A stretch of DNA of 64,000 nucleotides, from contig NZ_CAJZAR010000079.1 in NCBI RefSeq assembly GCF_914484835.1, positions 248,001-312,000 on the forward strand, read 5' to 3'. Below are positions 33,397 to 42,067 of this stretch, in pieces (positions within the stretch are counted from its first letter, which is position 1; each line of letters begins with the position of its first letter). The DNA is from Paraburkholderia tropica (GTDB taxonomy: Bacteria > Pseudomonadota > Gammaproteobacteria > Burkholderiales > Burkholderiaceae). The notes under the pieces were generated by a model that saw only the letters and a program-made list of their open reading frames with translations, was not told where the DNA came from and did not search any database. The position numbers were made by a program, and so were the translations under genes.

Positions 33397-34866
33397 ATGA
33401 CCCAAGCTGTTCTGCTGCCCCTGAAAGACAGGGACCTTCTGCGCCAGGCCATGCTGATCGACGGAGCCTGGGTGCAGGCCGACAACGGCCAGACGCTGGA
33501 CGTGCGCAACCCGGCAACGGGCGAACTGGTGGCGCGCGTACCCAACGGAGGCGCCGCGGAAACCCGGCGCGCCATCGCGGCGGCAGAGGTCGCCATGCGC
33601 GGCTGGCGCGCGGCGCTCCCCAGGCACCGCGCGCAGGTGCTGCGCACGCTCTTCGATCTCATGCACGCGCACATCGACGATCTCGCGCTCATCATGACCG
33701 CGGAGCAAGGCAAGCCGATTGCCGAAGCCCGCGCCGAAATCCTGTATGCGGCGGGATTCATCGAATGGTTCGCCGAGGAGGCCAAGCGGGTGTACGGCGA
33801 CATCATTCCGCACAACGCCGAAGGCCGCCGCATTCTCGTCCAGAAGGCGCCGATCGGCGTCTTCGCGGCCATCACGCCGTGGAACTTCCCCTCGGCGATG
33901 ATCACCCGCAAGGCAGGCCCCGGCTGGGCGGCCGGCTGCGCCGGCGTCATCAAGCCGGCCAGCCAGACGCCGCTATCGGCGCTGGCGCTCGGCGTGCTGG
34001 CCGAGCGCGCGGGTCTTCCGAAGGGTGTCTGCAATATCGTCACGGGTTCCGCGCGCGCCATCGGCGCGGAAATCACGTCGAGCGCCACGGTACGCAAACT
34101 GTCCTTCACCGGTTCGACGGAAGTCGGCGCGCAACTGCTCGCGCAGTGCGCGCCCACGATCAAGAAGACCAGCATGGAACTGGGTGGCAACGCGCCGTTT
34201 ATCGTGTTCGACGACGCCGACCTCGAAGCCGCCGTCAAGGGCGCACTCGCCGCGAAGTACCGCAATACCGGCCAGGCCTGCATCGCAGCCAACCGTCTTT
34301 TCGTGCAGTCCGGCATCTACGACCGGTTCGCGCAGCGACTCGCGGAGGAAACCGCTCGCCTCAAGGTCGGCAACGGACTCGAAGCCGGTGTCGTGCAAGG
34401 CCCCCTCATCAACGAGGAGGCCGTTCGCAAGGTCGAAGATCACATTGCCGATGCCGTCGCGAAGGGCGCAAGGATCGCGACCGGAGGCCAACGCCACTCA
34501 CTCGGCGGCACGTTCTTCGAACCGACCGTGCTCACCGATGTGCCGCGCAATGCGGAGATTTTCAGCGACGAAACCTTCGGCCCCGTGGCGCCGCTATTCC
34601 GTTTCGAGAGCGAAGAAGAAGTCATCGCGCTCGCCAACGACACGCCGTTCGGCCTTGCCAGCTACGTCTATACGCGTGACATCGGCCGCGTCTTCCGCGT
34701 TACCGAAGCGCTGGAGTTCGGCATGGTCGGCGTCAACGAAGGCCTGATCTCGACGGAAGTCGCGCCTTTCGGCGGGGTCAAGACATCGGGACTCGGCCGC
34801 GAGGGTTCGAAATACGGAATCGATGACTACATCGAAATGAAATACGTGGCCCTCGGAGGCCTCTAG
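33397..34866 (+). CDS. NAD(P)-dependent succinate-semialdehyde-type dehydrogenase (GabD family)
   Basis: Aldehyde dehydrogenase of 489 aa: ITPWNFPSAMITRKAGPGWAAGC, FTGSTEVGAQL, MELGGNAPFIVFDDADL (catalytic Glu), NTGQACIAANRLFVQ (catalytic Cys) and ETFGPVAPLFRF. The arrangement fits succinate or 2-oxoglutarate semialdehyde dehydrogenases. ATG 33397 is preceded by ACGGAG; an in-frame ATG at 33382 overlaps the previous stop by ATGA and is an alternative. After a DapA-like dehydratase it probably oxidises a semialdehyde such as 2-oxoglutarate semialdehyde, as in sugar-acid or hydroxyproline pathways. Confidence 0.9.
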   Translation: MTQAVLLPLKDRDLLRQAMLIDGAWVQADNGQTLDVRNPATGELVARVPNGGAAETRRAIAAAEVAMRGWRAALPRHRAQVLRTLFDLMHAHIDDLALIMTAEQGKPIAEARAEILYAAGFIEWFAEEAKRVYGDIIPHNAEGRRILVQKAPIGVFAAITPWNFPSAMITRKAGPGWAAGCAGVIKPASQTPLSALALGVLAERAGLPKGVCNIVTGSARAIGAEITSSATVRKLSFTGSTEVGAQLLAQCAPTIKKTSMELGGNAPFIVFDDADLEAAVKGALAAKYRNTGQACIAANRLFVQSGIYDRFAQRLAEETARLKVGNGLEAGVVQGPLINEEAVRKVEDHIADAVAKGARIATGGQRHSLGGTFFEPTVLTDVPRNAEIFSDETFGPVAPLFRFESEEEVIALANDTPFGLASYVYTRDIGRVFRVTEALEFGMVGVNEGLISTEVAPFGGVKTSGLGREGSKYGIDDYIEMKYVALGGL

Positions 34867-34952
34867 CCCCATTGCGCGGGGACGCTCGTCAAGCCCGCTT
34901 CACCTGCGTCCCGCGCCCGGACTTTTTGTCGATGCCAGGAGACGCAGGAAAA

Positions 34953-35945
34953 GTGAAATCAAAAGCCATCGTCTGGACGAGCCCTCGCGCCGTCGAACTG
35001 CAGGAAGTGGAAATCGGACAGCCGGGCCCCGGTGAAGTGCTGGTGGAGAATGTCCTCAGCGCGGTGAGCCCCGGAACCGAAGCCGAATGGCTGTCGAGCG
35101 ACGAATCGCATCATGTGCTGGAAACGACGTTCCCCTTTGTGCCGGGTTATTCCCGCGTGGGGCGCATCGTAGCCGTTGGAGAAGGCGTCGAGCATTTCAG
35201 GCCCGGGGATCGTATCGTCTCGGGCTTCGACCATCTCGGCCGCCCGATCGGCGCGCACGCCGCCCATACCCTCACACGCGCCTCGGACGTCGATCGGATT
35301 CCCGATGGCGTGTCCTTCGAACAAGCCGCCTTCTTCATCCTCGGTCAGACCGCAGCGATGATGGTCAAGCTCGCGCACGTCGAACTATCGGACTCCATAG
35401 GAATCGTGGGCCAGGGCCCGATCGGCAATCTCGCGGTCCAGTTCGCGCGCGCTTCCGGGGCTTCGCCTATCGTCGCCTTCGACCTCGTGCCGTCGCGCCT
35501 CGCCTCGGCCCTGGCGGCCGGTGCCACGGAAGCCCTCGATCCGGCCGACGAGCCCGCGTTACAGGCATGGCTCGAACGCACCGGCGGCCTCTCCCGCATG
35601 ATCGACCTCTCCGGCCACGTCTCCGGGACGAACACCGCGCTACGCGCCGCCGCGCCCGGGGCCACCGTCATACTCTCCACGGGCTACGCCGGCTCGATGT
35701 GCCTCGATTACGGGGCTATTTTCGGCAAAGGCCTGCACCTGATCGGCGGCTATGTGAACAGTCAGCCGACGCTGGCGCGCCAGAGCACCCGCACCTACCT
35801 GCGGCTGGTGGAAGCCGGAGTCGTCGATATCGGCCACCTCCTCGATACGCCCTTCGCTCCCGACGATGCGCCGGAGGTTTACCGCCGCGTACTCGATCGC
35901 GATCGCACGCTCATCGCGCCGCTGTTTCGTTGGCGCGATGACTGA
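34953..35945 (+). CDS. Medium-chain dehydrogenase/reductase, SPGTE subtype
   Basis: Protein of 330 aa of the zinc-alcohol-dehydrogenase superfamily. The GroES-like domain reads NVLSAVSPGTEAEWLSSDE where classical members have the Cys of the catalytic zinc site, so that ligand is missing. The Rossmann domain has SIGIVGQGPIGNLAVQFARASGASPIVAFDLVPSRLASALAAGATEALD. Such SPGTE proteins (BchC-like) often work without catalytic zinc. GTG 34953 follows AGGA closely; ATG 34932 in frame has no ribosome-binding site. Last gene of the operon, 86 nt after the aldehyde dehydrogenase, before a strong terminator. Confidence 0.85.
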   Translation: MKSKAIVWTSPRAVELQEVEIGQPGPGEVLVENVLSAVSPGTEAEWLSSDESHHVLETTFPFVPGYSRVGRIVAVGEGVEHFRPGDRIVSGFDHLGRPIGAHAAHTLTRASDVDRIPDGVSFEQAAFFILGQTAAMMVKLAHVELSDSIGIVGQGPIGNLAVQFARASGASPIVAFDLVPSRLASALAAGATEALDPADEPALQAWLERTGGLSRMIDLSGHVSGTNTALRAAAPGATVILSTGYAGSMCLDYGAIFGKGLHLIGGYVNSQPTLARQSTRTYLRLVEAGVVDIGHLLDTPFAPDDAPEVYRRVLDRDRTLIAPLFRWRDD

Positions 35946-36002
35946 GCGACCTTCCATACCACTGCACCGGAACGCCGTCGAGTTCCGGTTGCCTTAAATG
36001 CC

Positions 36003-36040
36003 AAGGGGCCCGTCGCGCTTTCGCGCTCCGGGCCCCTTTT
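36003..36040 (+). terminator. Intrinsic terminator of the cyclodeaminase-MDR operon
   Basis: AAGGGGCCCG (36003-36012) pairs with CGGGCCCCTT (36029-36038) with T-run to 36040. The internal TCGCGCTTTCGCGCT loop has its own small stem. Confidence 0.92.
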
Positions 36041-36073
36041 CAGTGGGCTCTCAGTGGGCTCTCAGTGAGCTAT
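36041..36073. repeat. 11-bp tandem repeat, three units
   Basis: CAGTGGGCTCT at 36041-36051 and 36052-36062, then the diverged CAGTGAGCTAT at 36063-36073, directly after the terminator and before the end of the convergent MFS gene. Confidence 0.8.
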
Positions 36074-36106
36074 GAATCCAGCGGGTCCAAGCCAACCCGC
36101 TCTCGC

Positions 36107-37333
36107 TCAGCCGAGTTTCAGGCGACGCACGCGCAGCAGCGGCACCGCCAGGCACACAGCCGCGAGCACGAACAGCGCGATCCCCCAGGTCTGCACGACC
36201 GCAAAGCGCGAACCCGAGTGCATGACCATGCCCATGACGATGATCGGGCTGCAGAAGTAGCCGATGAACTGCGCGGCCGTGAAGGCGCCCGTACCGAACC
36301 CGCGCCGCGAGAACGGCAGCGAGCGCAGTCCCCAGCTGACCAGTGCGGGCAGCACGATACCGCAGCCGACGCCATTGATCGCACCACCCACCGTGAGCAT
36401 CGTCTCGTCGTGCGCCGTGCCCATGCAGACGAACCCGAGCCCGCACACCAACGTGCCCAGCACGAACTGCTGCAGCACCGTGCAGCGGCTGGCGAGCACC
36501 CAGCCGAAGCAGAGCGTACCGACGATGATGGCCGCGCTGTTCACCGCATAGGCGAAGCCGATCGCGCTCGTCGAATGCACTCCGAGCTGGACGAGCATGA
36601 ACGAAAGATGCACCGGCACGATCATGAACACGAGACCCACGCCGAATGCCGCGAGGCAGATCAGCGCGAGGAGCCAGGGCCGGAACACGGGTTCGTCGGC
36701 AGCGGCGCGCGCATGGGCTTCGGTGAGTGCCGCGCGCGTGTCCCAGATAAAGATCTGCACGAGCGGTGCGAGCAGCAGCGGCAGCGCGTACGCGACGAAC
36801 GGCGCGCGCCACCCATAGGCGCCCAGCATGCCGCCCATCAGGTTGAACACGAAGGCCGAGGTCGAGGCGACCGTGATCTGCAAGGCCGCATAGCGGTCGC
36901 GTCGCGACCCCGTGAACAGGTCGCCGATGAACGACGTGCTCACCGTCATCGCCGCGGCCTCGGCGAGACCGACCAGCGCGCGGCTCGCGAGAATCGCGTG
37001 GATCGAGTCGAGATAGAGCGGCGCGGTGCCCGCGATGGCATACAGCACCAGCGAGCCGACCAGCACGCGCTTGCGCCCCACCTTGTCGCTGATGGCGCCG
37101 ATCACCATCGCCAGCGCGCCGAGCACGAGCATCGGCATCGTCACCACCACAGGCACCAGCGTTTCGATACCCGCCACATCGGCGAAATGCCGCTGCATTT
37201 CGGGCAGCACCGGGCCGATCACGGTCGGCGCGAGCGTGCCACAAATCACCGTACTCAGCAGGATGAACGCATGAAAAACGTTCGCTTCCCGGTTGGCCGG
37301 CGCACCCGTGCGCCGTTCTGTCTGGACATGCAT
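36107..37333 (-). CDS. MFS transporter (DHA-like family)
   Basis: Transporter of 408 aa with about 12 membrane segments. The TM1 region is FHAFILLSTVICGTLAPTVIGPVLPEMQRHF, followed by the motif-A loop GAISDKVGRKRVLVGSLVLYAIAG and the second-half FAYAVNSAAIIVGTLCFGWVLASRC. This differs from the ACS-family carriers elsewhere in the window and looks like a drug:proton-antiporter/sugar-type MFS. It could import the substrate of, or export a product from, the neighbouring catabolic operon. Its promoter region holds a 72-bp element that is repeated upstream of the ABC importer at 57.8 kb. Confidence 0.88.
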   Translation of the reverse strand: MHVQTERRTGAPANREANVFHAFILLSTVICGTLAPTVIGPVLPEMQRHFADVAGIETLVPVVVTMPMLVLGALAMVIGAISDKVGRKRVLVGSLVLYAIAGTAPLYLDSIHAILASRALVGLAEAAAMTVSTSFIGDLFTGSRRDRYAALQITVASTSAFVFNLMGGMLGAYGWRAPFVAYALPLLLAPLVQIFIWDTRAALTEAHARAAADEPVFRPWLLALICLAAFGVGLVFMIVPVHLSFMLVQLGVHSTSAIGFAYAVNSAAIIVGTLCFGWVLASRCTVLQQFVLGTLVCGLGFVCMGTAHDETMLTVGGAINGVGCGIVLPALVSWGLRSLPFSRRGFGTGAFTAAQFIGYFCSPIIVMGMVMHSGSRFAVVQTWGIALFVLAAVCLAVPLLRVRRLKLG

Positions 37334-37408
37334 GAAATCGTCTCCGTTTTATCTGAAGTGGGGCACGCTACGCTGCACGGGCGACGCGCGAACTTCCCGT
37401 TTGTGTGA

Positions 37409-37480
37409 GACGAATGATTCCGGCCGCGACGTTACGACACAATCAGATTGCGTCGACAAGACCATTTGATGTCGTCGAAT
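37409..37480. promoter_or_regulatory. 72-bp regulatory element, copy 1 (MFS promoter)
   Basis: Aligned without gaps to 57758-57829, with 55 of 72 identical by my count. The best-conserved part runs from CACAATCAGATTG through GTCGACA and ACCATT to TCGAAT. It lies 76-147 nt upstream of the leftward MFS gene. Likely LysR-type target; the LysR gene next door is the candidate regulator. Confidence 0.65.
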
Positions 37481-37510
37481 CAACGCAGCCGAATCGATGT
37501 CTCGCGGACC

Positions 37511-38452
37511 TCAGCCGCGTTGCCCGAGCGCCGCGCCGGGCGCGTGCGCACTGGCCTGCGCCTGTTCCAGCAGCACGCGCCGCAGCCATGCGTGCGCGGG
37601 GTCGCCGTCGTTGATCGCATGCCACTGCATCATCTCGACGAGCGGCGGCAGCTCCATCGGCAGCGGCAAGACACGCAGCGGCAAAAAGTGGGCGTAGATT
37701 TTCGCCAGCCGCGTGAGCACCGTCGCGATGCGCGTCGTGCCGAGGACCAGTTGCGGCAACGTGCTGAAATTGGTGGTCGTCACCTCGATCCTGCGGGTGA
37801 TGCCGCGGCTCGCGAGCAGGAAGCCTTCGACGCTCGCGCTGCGGCTGTCGCCGAACGTCGCGGCGACGTGGCCCAGCTCGCTATATTGCTGCTGCGTGAG
37901 CGATTCGCCCACAAGCGGATTCCCCTCCCATACCACGCAGCTATACGTCTCTTCAAACAGCGCCTGCGAGGGATGGTCGGGATCGACCGACACGCTCGGA
38001 TAAATGACGAGATCGAGTTCTCCGCGATCCAGCCGCTCGGGCACGTCGTCGGTCATGTTGGCGATGTGCAGCGTGATGCCGGGCGCCTCGCGTTGCAGCC
38101 GCTGCACCACATCGATGAGCAATACCGTCGTCAGATAATCGGACGCCCGAATGACAAAGTTGCGCTGCGCCTGCGCGGGGTCGAACTCCAGCCGCGCGAC
38201 CACGGTCGATTGCACGCTCAGCAGAATCTCCCGCACCGGCTGGGCGAGGCTGCGCCCAAGCGACGTGAGTTCCATGCGCCGCCCCACTTGCATCAGCAGC
38301 GGATCGTTGAAATATTCGCGCAAACGTCCCAGCGCGCTGCTCGTTGCCGACGCGCCGATGTGGAGCCGCTCGCTTGCGCGCGTGACGCTGCGCGTGTCGA
38401 GCAGCGCATCGAGCGCAACCAGCAGATTCATGTCGAAGTGACCCAGTCTCAT
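37511..38452 (-). CDS. LysR-family regulator (NodD/aromatic-pathway-like)
   Basis: LTTR of 313 aa. The N-terminus RLGHFDMNLLVALDALLDTRSVTRASERLHIGASATSSALGRLREYFNDPLLMQVGRRMELT is of the NodD/NahR/LinR subtype. The effector domain begins at about residue 90 (RNFVIRASDYLTTVLLIDVVQRLQREAPGITLHIANM). ATG 38452 gives this family N-terminus; longer frames upstream overlap the divergent gene. It is divergent from the 11-gene catabolic operon and upstream of the MFS gene on its own strand, so it probably governs both. NahR-type regulators usually sense aromatic inducers. Confidence 0.92.
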   Translation of the reverse strand: MRLGHFDMNLLVALDALLDTRSVTRASERLHIGASATSSALGRLREYFNDPLLMQVGRRMELTSLGRSLAQPVREILLSVQSTVVARLEFDPAQAQRNFVIRASDYLTTVLLIDVVQRLQREAPGITLHIANMTDDVPERLDRGELDLVIYPSVSVDPDHPSQALFEETYSCVVWEGNPLVGESLTQQQYSELGHVAATFGDSRSASVEGFLLASRGITRRIEVTTTNFSTLPQLVLGTTRIATVLTRLAKIYAHFLPLRVLPLPMELPPLVEMMQWHAINDGDPAHAWLRRVLLEQAQASAHAPGAALGQRG

Positions 38453-38608
38453 GGGCGCACTATCCCGCGAGCATCCGATCGCATCAATGCGTGTTTCCAC
38501 TAGGAATTGATGGTTTCGACAATTGAATCGCCCTACAGTAAGGGCATTCAAACGAATGCCGGACGTCGCCACGCGCAGCGGCCCGGCACACAGCCGGAGA
38601 CACCCATT
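38453..38608. promoter_or_regulatory. Divergent LysR/catabolic-operon promoter region
   Basis: The 156-nt gap contains AATTG-N10-CAATT (38505-38524), enclosing ATGGTTTCGAC (38510-38520). Read in the direction of the regulated gene, ATGGT and TCGAC also occur in both 72-bp elements but with a 4-nt rather than 1-nt spacer. It is a plausible binding site of the LysR protein. Confidence 0.45.
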
Positions 38609-39097
38609 ATGCAGACACTGTCTGGCATGGAGCATCACGAGTCGAGCCTGCCTTCGCAACACACGCAGCCGCTGCTGCCTGCGTTGCGACCCCATCATTT
38701 CGGCATCAGCGTGCCCGATCTCGACGCCGCAGTGGACTGGTATGGCCGCATGCTCGGCTTCACGCTGGAGCAACAGCTCCACATCGAAAAGATTCCTGCA
38801 CGGATCGCCTTCGCGCGCCGCGATCACTATCGCATCGAGCTGTTCGAAGTGCCGGGCGCCGCGCCGCTGCCGGACGATCGCCGCGAGCCGAATCTCGATC
38901 TGCGCACGCACGGCAACAAGCATATGTGCTTCGAAGTCCCCGACGTGCGCTCCGCCGTGGCTGCGCTGCGTGGCGCGGGCGCCGACATCGCGTACGAGTT
39001 GAACGTGGACGGCAATCCCACGGCCTTCATTCGCGACGTGGCCGGCAATCTGATCGAGTTGCTCGAACCGTTCGCCGCCGATCGCGCCGCGCGCTGA
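38609..39097 (+). CDS. VOC-family (glyoxalase/dioxygenase-fold) protein
   Basis: Protein of 162 aa with one vicinal-oxygen-chelate domain after a 30-residue leader: RPHHFGISVPDLDAAVDWYGRMLGFTLEQQLHI, the middle IELFEVPGA, HGNKHMCFEVPDVRSAVAALRGAGADI and FIRDVAGNLIELLEPF. Candidate metal ligands are the H of PHHFGIS, the H of NKHMCFE and the E of NLIELLE. ATG 38609 follows CCGGAGAC. First gene of the catabolic operon; lactoylglutathione-lyase-like, isomerase or dioxygenase activities are all possible. Confidence 0.85.
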   Translation: MQTLSGMEHHESSLPSQHTQPLLPALRPHHFGISVPDLDAAVDWYGRMLGFTLEQQLHIEKIPARIAFARRDHYRIELFEVPGAAPLPDDRREPNLDLRTHGNKHMCFEVPDVRSAVAALRGAGADIAYELNVDGNPTAFIRDVAGNLIELLEPFAADRAAR

Positions 39098-39172
39098 TTT
39101 CATTCGCCGAAGTCTTTGCCCGCCGGCTTATTACTCAATCTTTCCTTCACTGGCTTACGCACACACGTTCCC

Positions 39173-40222
39173 ATGACGACTTCGCATAATCCGCTTCACG
39201 GCTGGCAGCTCAGCCGCAACGACATCCAGTGGATGGGAAAGGACCTGCTGCGCCCCGAATGCATTCTCGCCGAACCGGACGGCACGCTGTGGACCGCCGA
39301 CGCGCGCGGCGGCGTCATGAAAATCGCGCCCGATGGCACGCAGACACTGATTGCGCAACGAGGCGAACATGAGCGGGCCGGTCAGCCTTCTTCGCAGAAC
39401 GCGGCGCAACTCATGATGGGCGGCACGCTGCCCAACGGCCTCGCCTTCGACCGCGACGGCAATATCGTGATCGCGAACTTCGGCACCGACGCCATCGAGC
39501 TGATGACGCGCGACGGCGCCTCGCGCACGCTCTACGACCGCATCGACGGCGAGCCGCTCGGCAAGACCAACTTCGTGCTCACCGATACGCGCGGGCGCAT
39601 CTGGTTCACCGTGACCACGCGCCAGGTGCCGTGGACGCGCTCGATCAACGAGAAGACCGCCGACGGCTACGTGGGCTTGATCGACGAGCATGGCATCCGC
39701 ATCGTCGCGGACGGCTTTGTCGGCACCAACGAGATCCGGCTCGACGCGAACGAGGAATGGCTCTACGTCGTGGAAACCAACGCGCGCCGCATTTCGCGCC
39801 TGCGTGTGCAGGACGACGGCTCGCTCACCGATCGCGAGATCTACGGTCCGTCCGATCTCGGCGGCTTTCCCGATGGCTTCGCGTTCGACGCTTACGGCAA
39901 TCTCTGGATCACGCTCATCCTCAACGAAAAACTCATCGCGCTCACGCCCGACGGCGAGGTGCTCACGCTGCTCGACGACGGCAATCCCGAGGCGATCGCG
40001 CGCTACGAAACCCACTACCGCGACGGCACGACCACGCCCGAACTGATGGGCGCCTGCCGTGGCGCGCTCGCGCCGATGATGGCGAGCATCACGTTCGGCG
40101 GCGCGGACCTGCGCACGGTGTATCTCGGCAGCCTCGGCGGCACCACGCTCGCGACGTTCCGCTCGCCCGTGCCCGGCCTGCCGCTCGCACACTGGCAACC
40201 CACGCGCGCCACCCCGGCTTGA
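39173..40222 (+). CDS. SMP-30/gluconolactonase-family lactonase
   Basis: Six-bladed beta-propeller of 349 aa. The three metal-site positions of SMP-30 are recognisable: Glu in RPECILAEPDGTLWTADARGG, Asn in FVGTNEIRLDANEEWLYVVETNARR, Asp in GGFPDGFAFDAYGNLWITLI. It should hydrolyse a sugar-type or other lactone. ATG 39173 gives the usual N-terminus; the extension to 39116 looks non-native. 75 nt after the VOC gene and 8 nt before the next SDR gene, in the same operon. Confidence 0.88.
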   Translation: MTTSHNPLHGWQLSRNDIQWMGKDLLRPECILAEPDGTLWTADARGGVMKIAPDGTQTLIAQRGEHERAGQPSSQNAAQLMMGGTLPNGLAFDRDGNIVIANFGTDAIELMTRDGASRTLYDRIDGEPLGKTNFVLTDTRGRIWFTVTTRQVPWTRSINEKTADGYVGLIDEHGIRIVADGFVGTNEIRLDANEEWLYVVETNARRISRLRVQDDGSLTDREIYGPSDLGGFPDGFAFDAYGNLWITLILNEKLIALTPDGEVLTLLDDGNPEAIARYETHYRDGTTTPELMGACRGALAPMMASITFGGADLRTVYLGSLGGTTLATFRSPVPGLPLAHWQPTRATPA

Positions 40223-40230
40223 GAACCCGC

Positions 40231-41001
40231 ATGACGAATTTCACCACCCTTTCAGGCGAGCGCCCGGTCGCGCTCGTGACCGGTGCGACGGGCGGCCTGG
40301 GCGAGCAGATCTGCCGCACGCTCGCGCAGGCCGGCTGCGCCGTCGTCGCCGGATATCGCAGCTCGGCCGAAGCCGCGCAAGCGCTCGTCGCGCAGCTCGA
40401 TGGCGCGGGTCATCGCGCGCTCGCCGCGCCCGTGACGGACAGCGCCGCGCTCGCCCGTCTCGCCGATGCCGTCGCCACGCACTACGGCCGCTGCGACGTG
40501 CTCGTGAACTGTGCCGGCACGACGCGCTTCGTCGCGCACGACGACCTCGACGGCATGAACGACGCCCTCATCGACGACGTGCTCGCGACCAACGTGCGCG
40601 GCCCCTTCGCGATGGTGCGCGCGCTGCGTCCGCTGCTGGACAAAAGCGGGCTTGCGGGCGGCGCGGTCGTCGTCAACATCTCGTCGATCGCGGCGCAAAC
40701 GGCCATGGGCAGCAATGTGATTTATTGCGCGTCGAAGGCGGCGCTGGACAACCTCACGAAATCGCTGGCGCGTGCGCTCGCCCCGCAAATTCGCGTGGTT
40801 TCGGTGTCGCCGGGGCTCGTCGACACCGAGTTCGTCAAGTCGATGGACACCGCATGGCGCGACGAGCAGGCGGCACGCACCCCGCTCGGGCGTCTGGCCG
40901 ATCCGCAGGAAATCGCGCAAGCCGTGCTGGCCGCCGCGCGCGACCTGCGCTTCACCACCGGCTGCGTGCTGCCTGTCGACGGCGGCCGGCCGCTGCGTTA
41001 A
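40231..41001 (+). CDS. Short-chain dehydrogenase/reductase
   Basis: SDR of 256 aa: cofactor motif TGATGGLG near residue 19, NCAGTTRF, catalytic Ser in NISSIAAQTAMGSNVIYCASKAALDNLTKSLA with YxxxK (YCASK), and C-terminal GCVLPVDGGRPLR. It follows the lactonase gene by 8 nt. In the pathway it would oxidise or reduce a hydroxyl/keto group of the intermediate handled by the neighbouring FAH-type hydrolase; that role is inferred from position only. Confidence 0.92.
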   Translation: MTNFTTLSGERPVALVTGATGGLGEQICRTLAQAGCAVVAGYRSSAEAAQALVAQLDGAGHRALAAPVTDSAALARLADAVATHYGRCDVLVNCAGTTRFVAHDDLDGMNDALIDDVLATNVRGPFAMVRALRPLLDKSGLAGGAVVVNISSIAAQTAMGSNVIYCASKAALDNLTKSLARALAPQIRVVSVSPGLVDTEFVKSMDTAWRDEQAARTPLGRLADPQEIAQAVLAAARDLRFTTGCVLPVDGGRPLR

Positions 41002-41041
41002 AAAAGACAACACTCAAGAGACAACGAAGGAGACAGCCCAC

Positions 41042-42067
41042 ATGAAACTCGCGTCGCTCAACACCGGTCATCCCGATGGCAGCCTGATCGTCGTCTCGCG
41101 CGATCTTCTCCGTGCGGTTCGCGCAAGCGCGATTGCCCCGACGCTGCGCGCCGCGCTCGACGACTGGACGCACGCAGCACCGGCCTTGCAGGCGCTCTAC
41201 GACGCGCTCAACAACGGCGAGGCCGCCCAGGCATTCGACTTCGACGCGCACGCCTGCACCGCGCCGCTGCCGCGCACGCATCAGTTCATCGACGCTTCGG
41301 CCTTCCTCAATCACGGCCGCATCATGACGCAGGCGTATCACCCGGAGAAGAAATCGGACCCGTCGATTCCCGTGCTGATCCAGCGTCAGGCCGATGACTT
41401 CGCGGGCCCGCACGACGACTACGCCTTCCCCGACGAAGCCGACAACTGCGACTTCGAAGGCGAAGTAGGCGTGATTCTCGGCGACGTGCCGATGGGCACG
41501 CGCGCCGACGACGCGCTCGCACACGTGCGCCTCGTCACGCTGTTCAACGACGTGAGCATGCGCAAGCACCTCTTCCGCGAACTCGGCATGGGCTTCGGCT
41601 TCATTCTCGCGAAACCCGCAACGGCGTTCGCACCCGTGGCCGTCACGCCCGACGAACTCGGCGAAGCATGGCGCGACGGCCGCGTGCAGCTCGACCTGGA
41701 AGTCGCGCGCAACGGCGTGCGTTTCGGCGCGCCGAACGGCCGCGAAATGAGTTTCGGCTTTCATGAGCTGATCGCCTACATCGCTTACAACCGCAATCTG
41801 CGCGCGGGCATGCTGCTCGGCTCGGGCACGTTTTCCAACGTCGATTATCAGGCGACGGGTTCCGCGTGCCTCGCGGAGCAACGCGCCATCGAAACACTCG
41901 ACCACGGCGAATCGCGCACGCCGTGGCTGCGCTTCGGCGAACGCCTGCGCTTCGAAATGAAGGGCCCGGACCAGCAGTCGATCTTCGGCGCCATCGATCA
42001 TCGCTTCGTGCAAGCGACTTACGTGAATCAGCAAACATCGGCAGAACAGGCAGGGAGCAAGGCATGA
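41042..42067 (+). CDS. Fumarylacetoacetate hydrolase-family protein
   Basis: Protein of 341 aa. The C-terminal FAH domain has the metal-site pattern DNCDFEGEVGVILGDVPMG (acidic ligands) and FNDVSMRKHLFRELGMGFGFILAKPATAFAPVAVTPDELG, with TPLPRTHQFIDASAFLNHGRIM-like lead-in and late GMLLGSGTFSNVDY. Family members cleave C-C bonds of beta-diketones, hydrate 2-oxo-dienoates or decarboxylate. GAAGGAGACA precedes ATG 41042. The stop overlaps the next gene by 4 nt. It fits a late, ring-fission-product step. Confidence 0.9.
   Translation: MKLASLNTGHPDGSLIVVSRDLLRAVRASAIAPTLRAALDDWTHAAPALQALYDALNNGEAAQAFDFDAHACTAPLPRTHQFIDASAFLNHGRIMTQAYHPEKKSDPSIPVLIQRQADDFAGPHDDYAFPDEADNCDFEGEVGVILGDVPMGTRADDALAHVRLVTLFNDVSMRKHLFRELGMGFGFILAKPATAFAPVAVTPDELGEAWRDGRVQLDLEVARNGVRFGAPNGREMSFGFHELIAYIAYNRNLRAGMLLGSGTFSNVDYQATGSACLAEQRAIETLDHGESRTPWLRFGERLRFEMKGPDQQSIFGAIDHRFVQATYVNQQTSAEQAGSKA

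Noticed and set aside
31286..33517. 743-codon minus-strand frame opposite the cyclodeaminase and DapA-like genes
   Set aside because: Covers two genes in another frame, with biased composition and no motifs.
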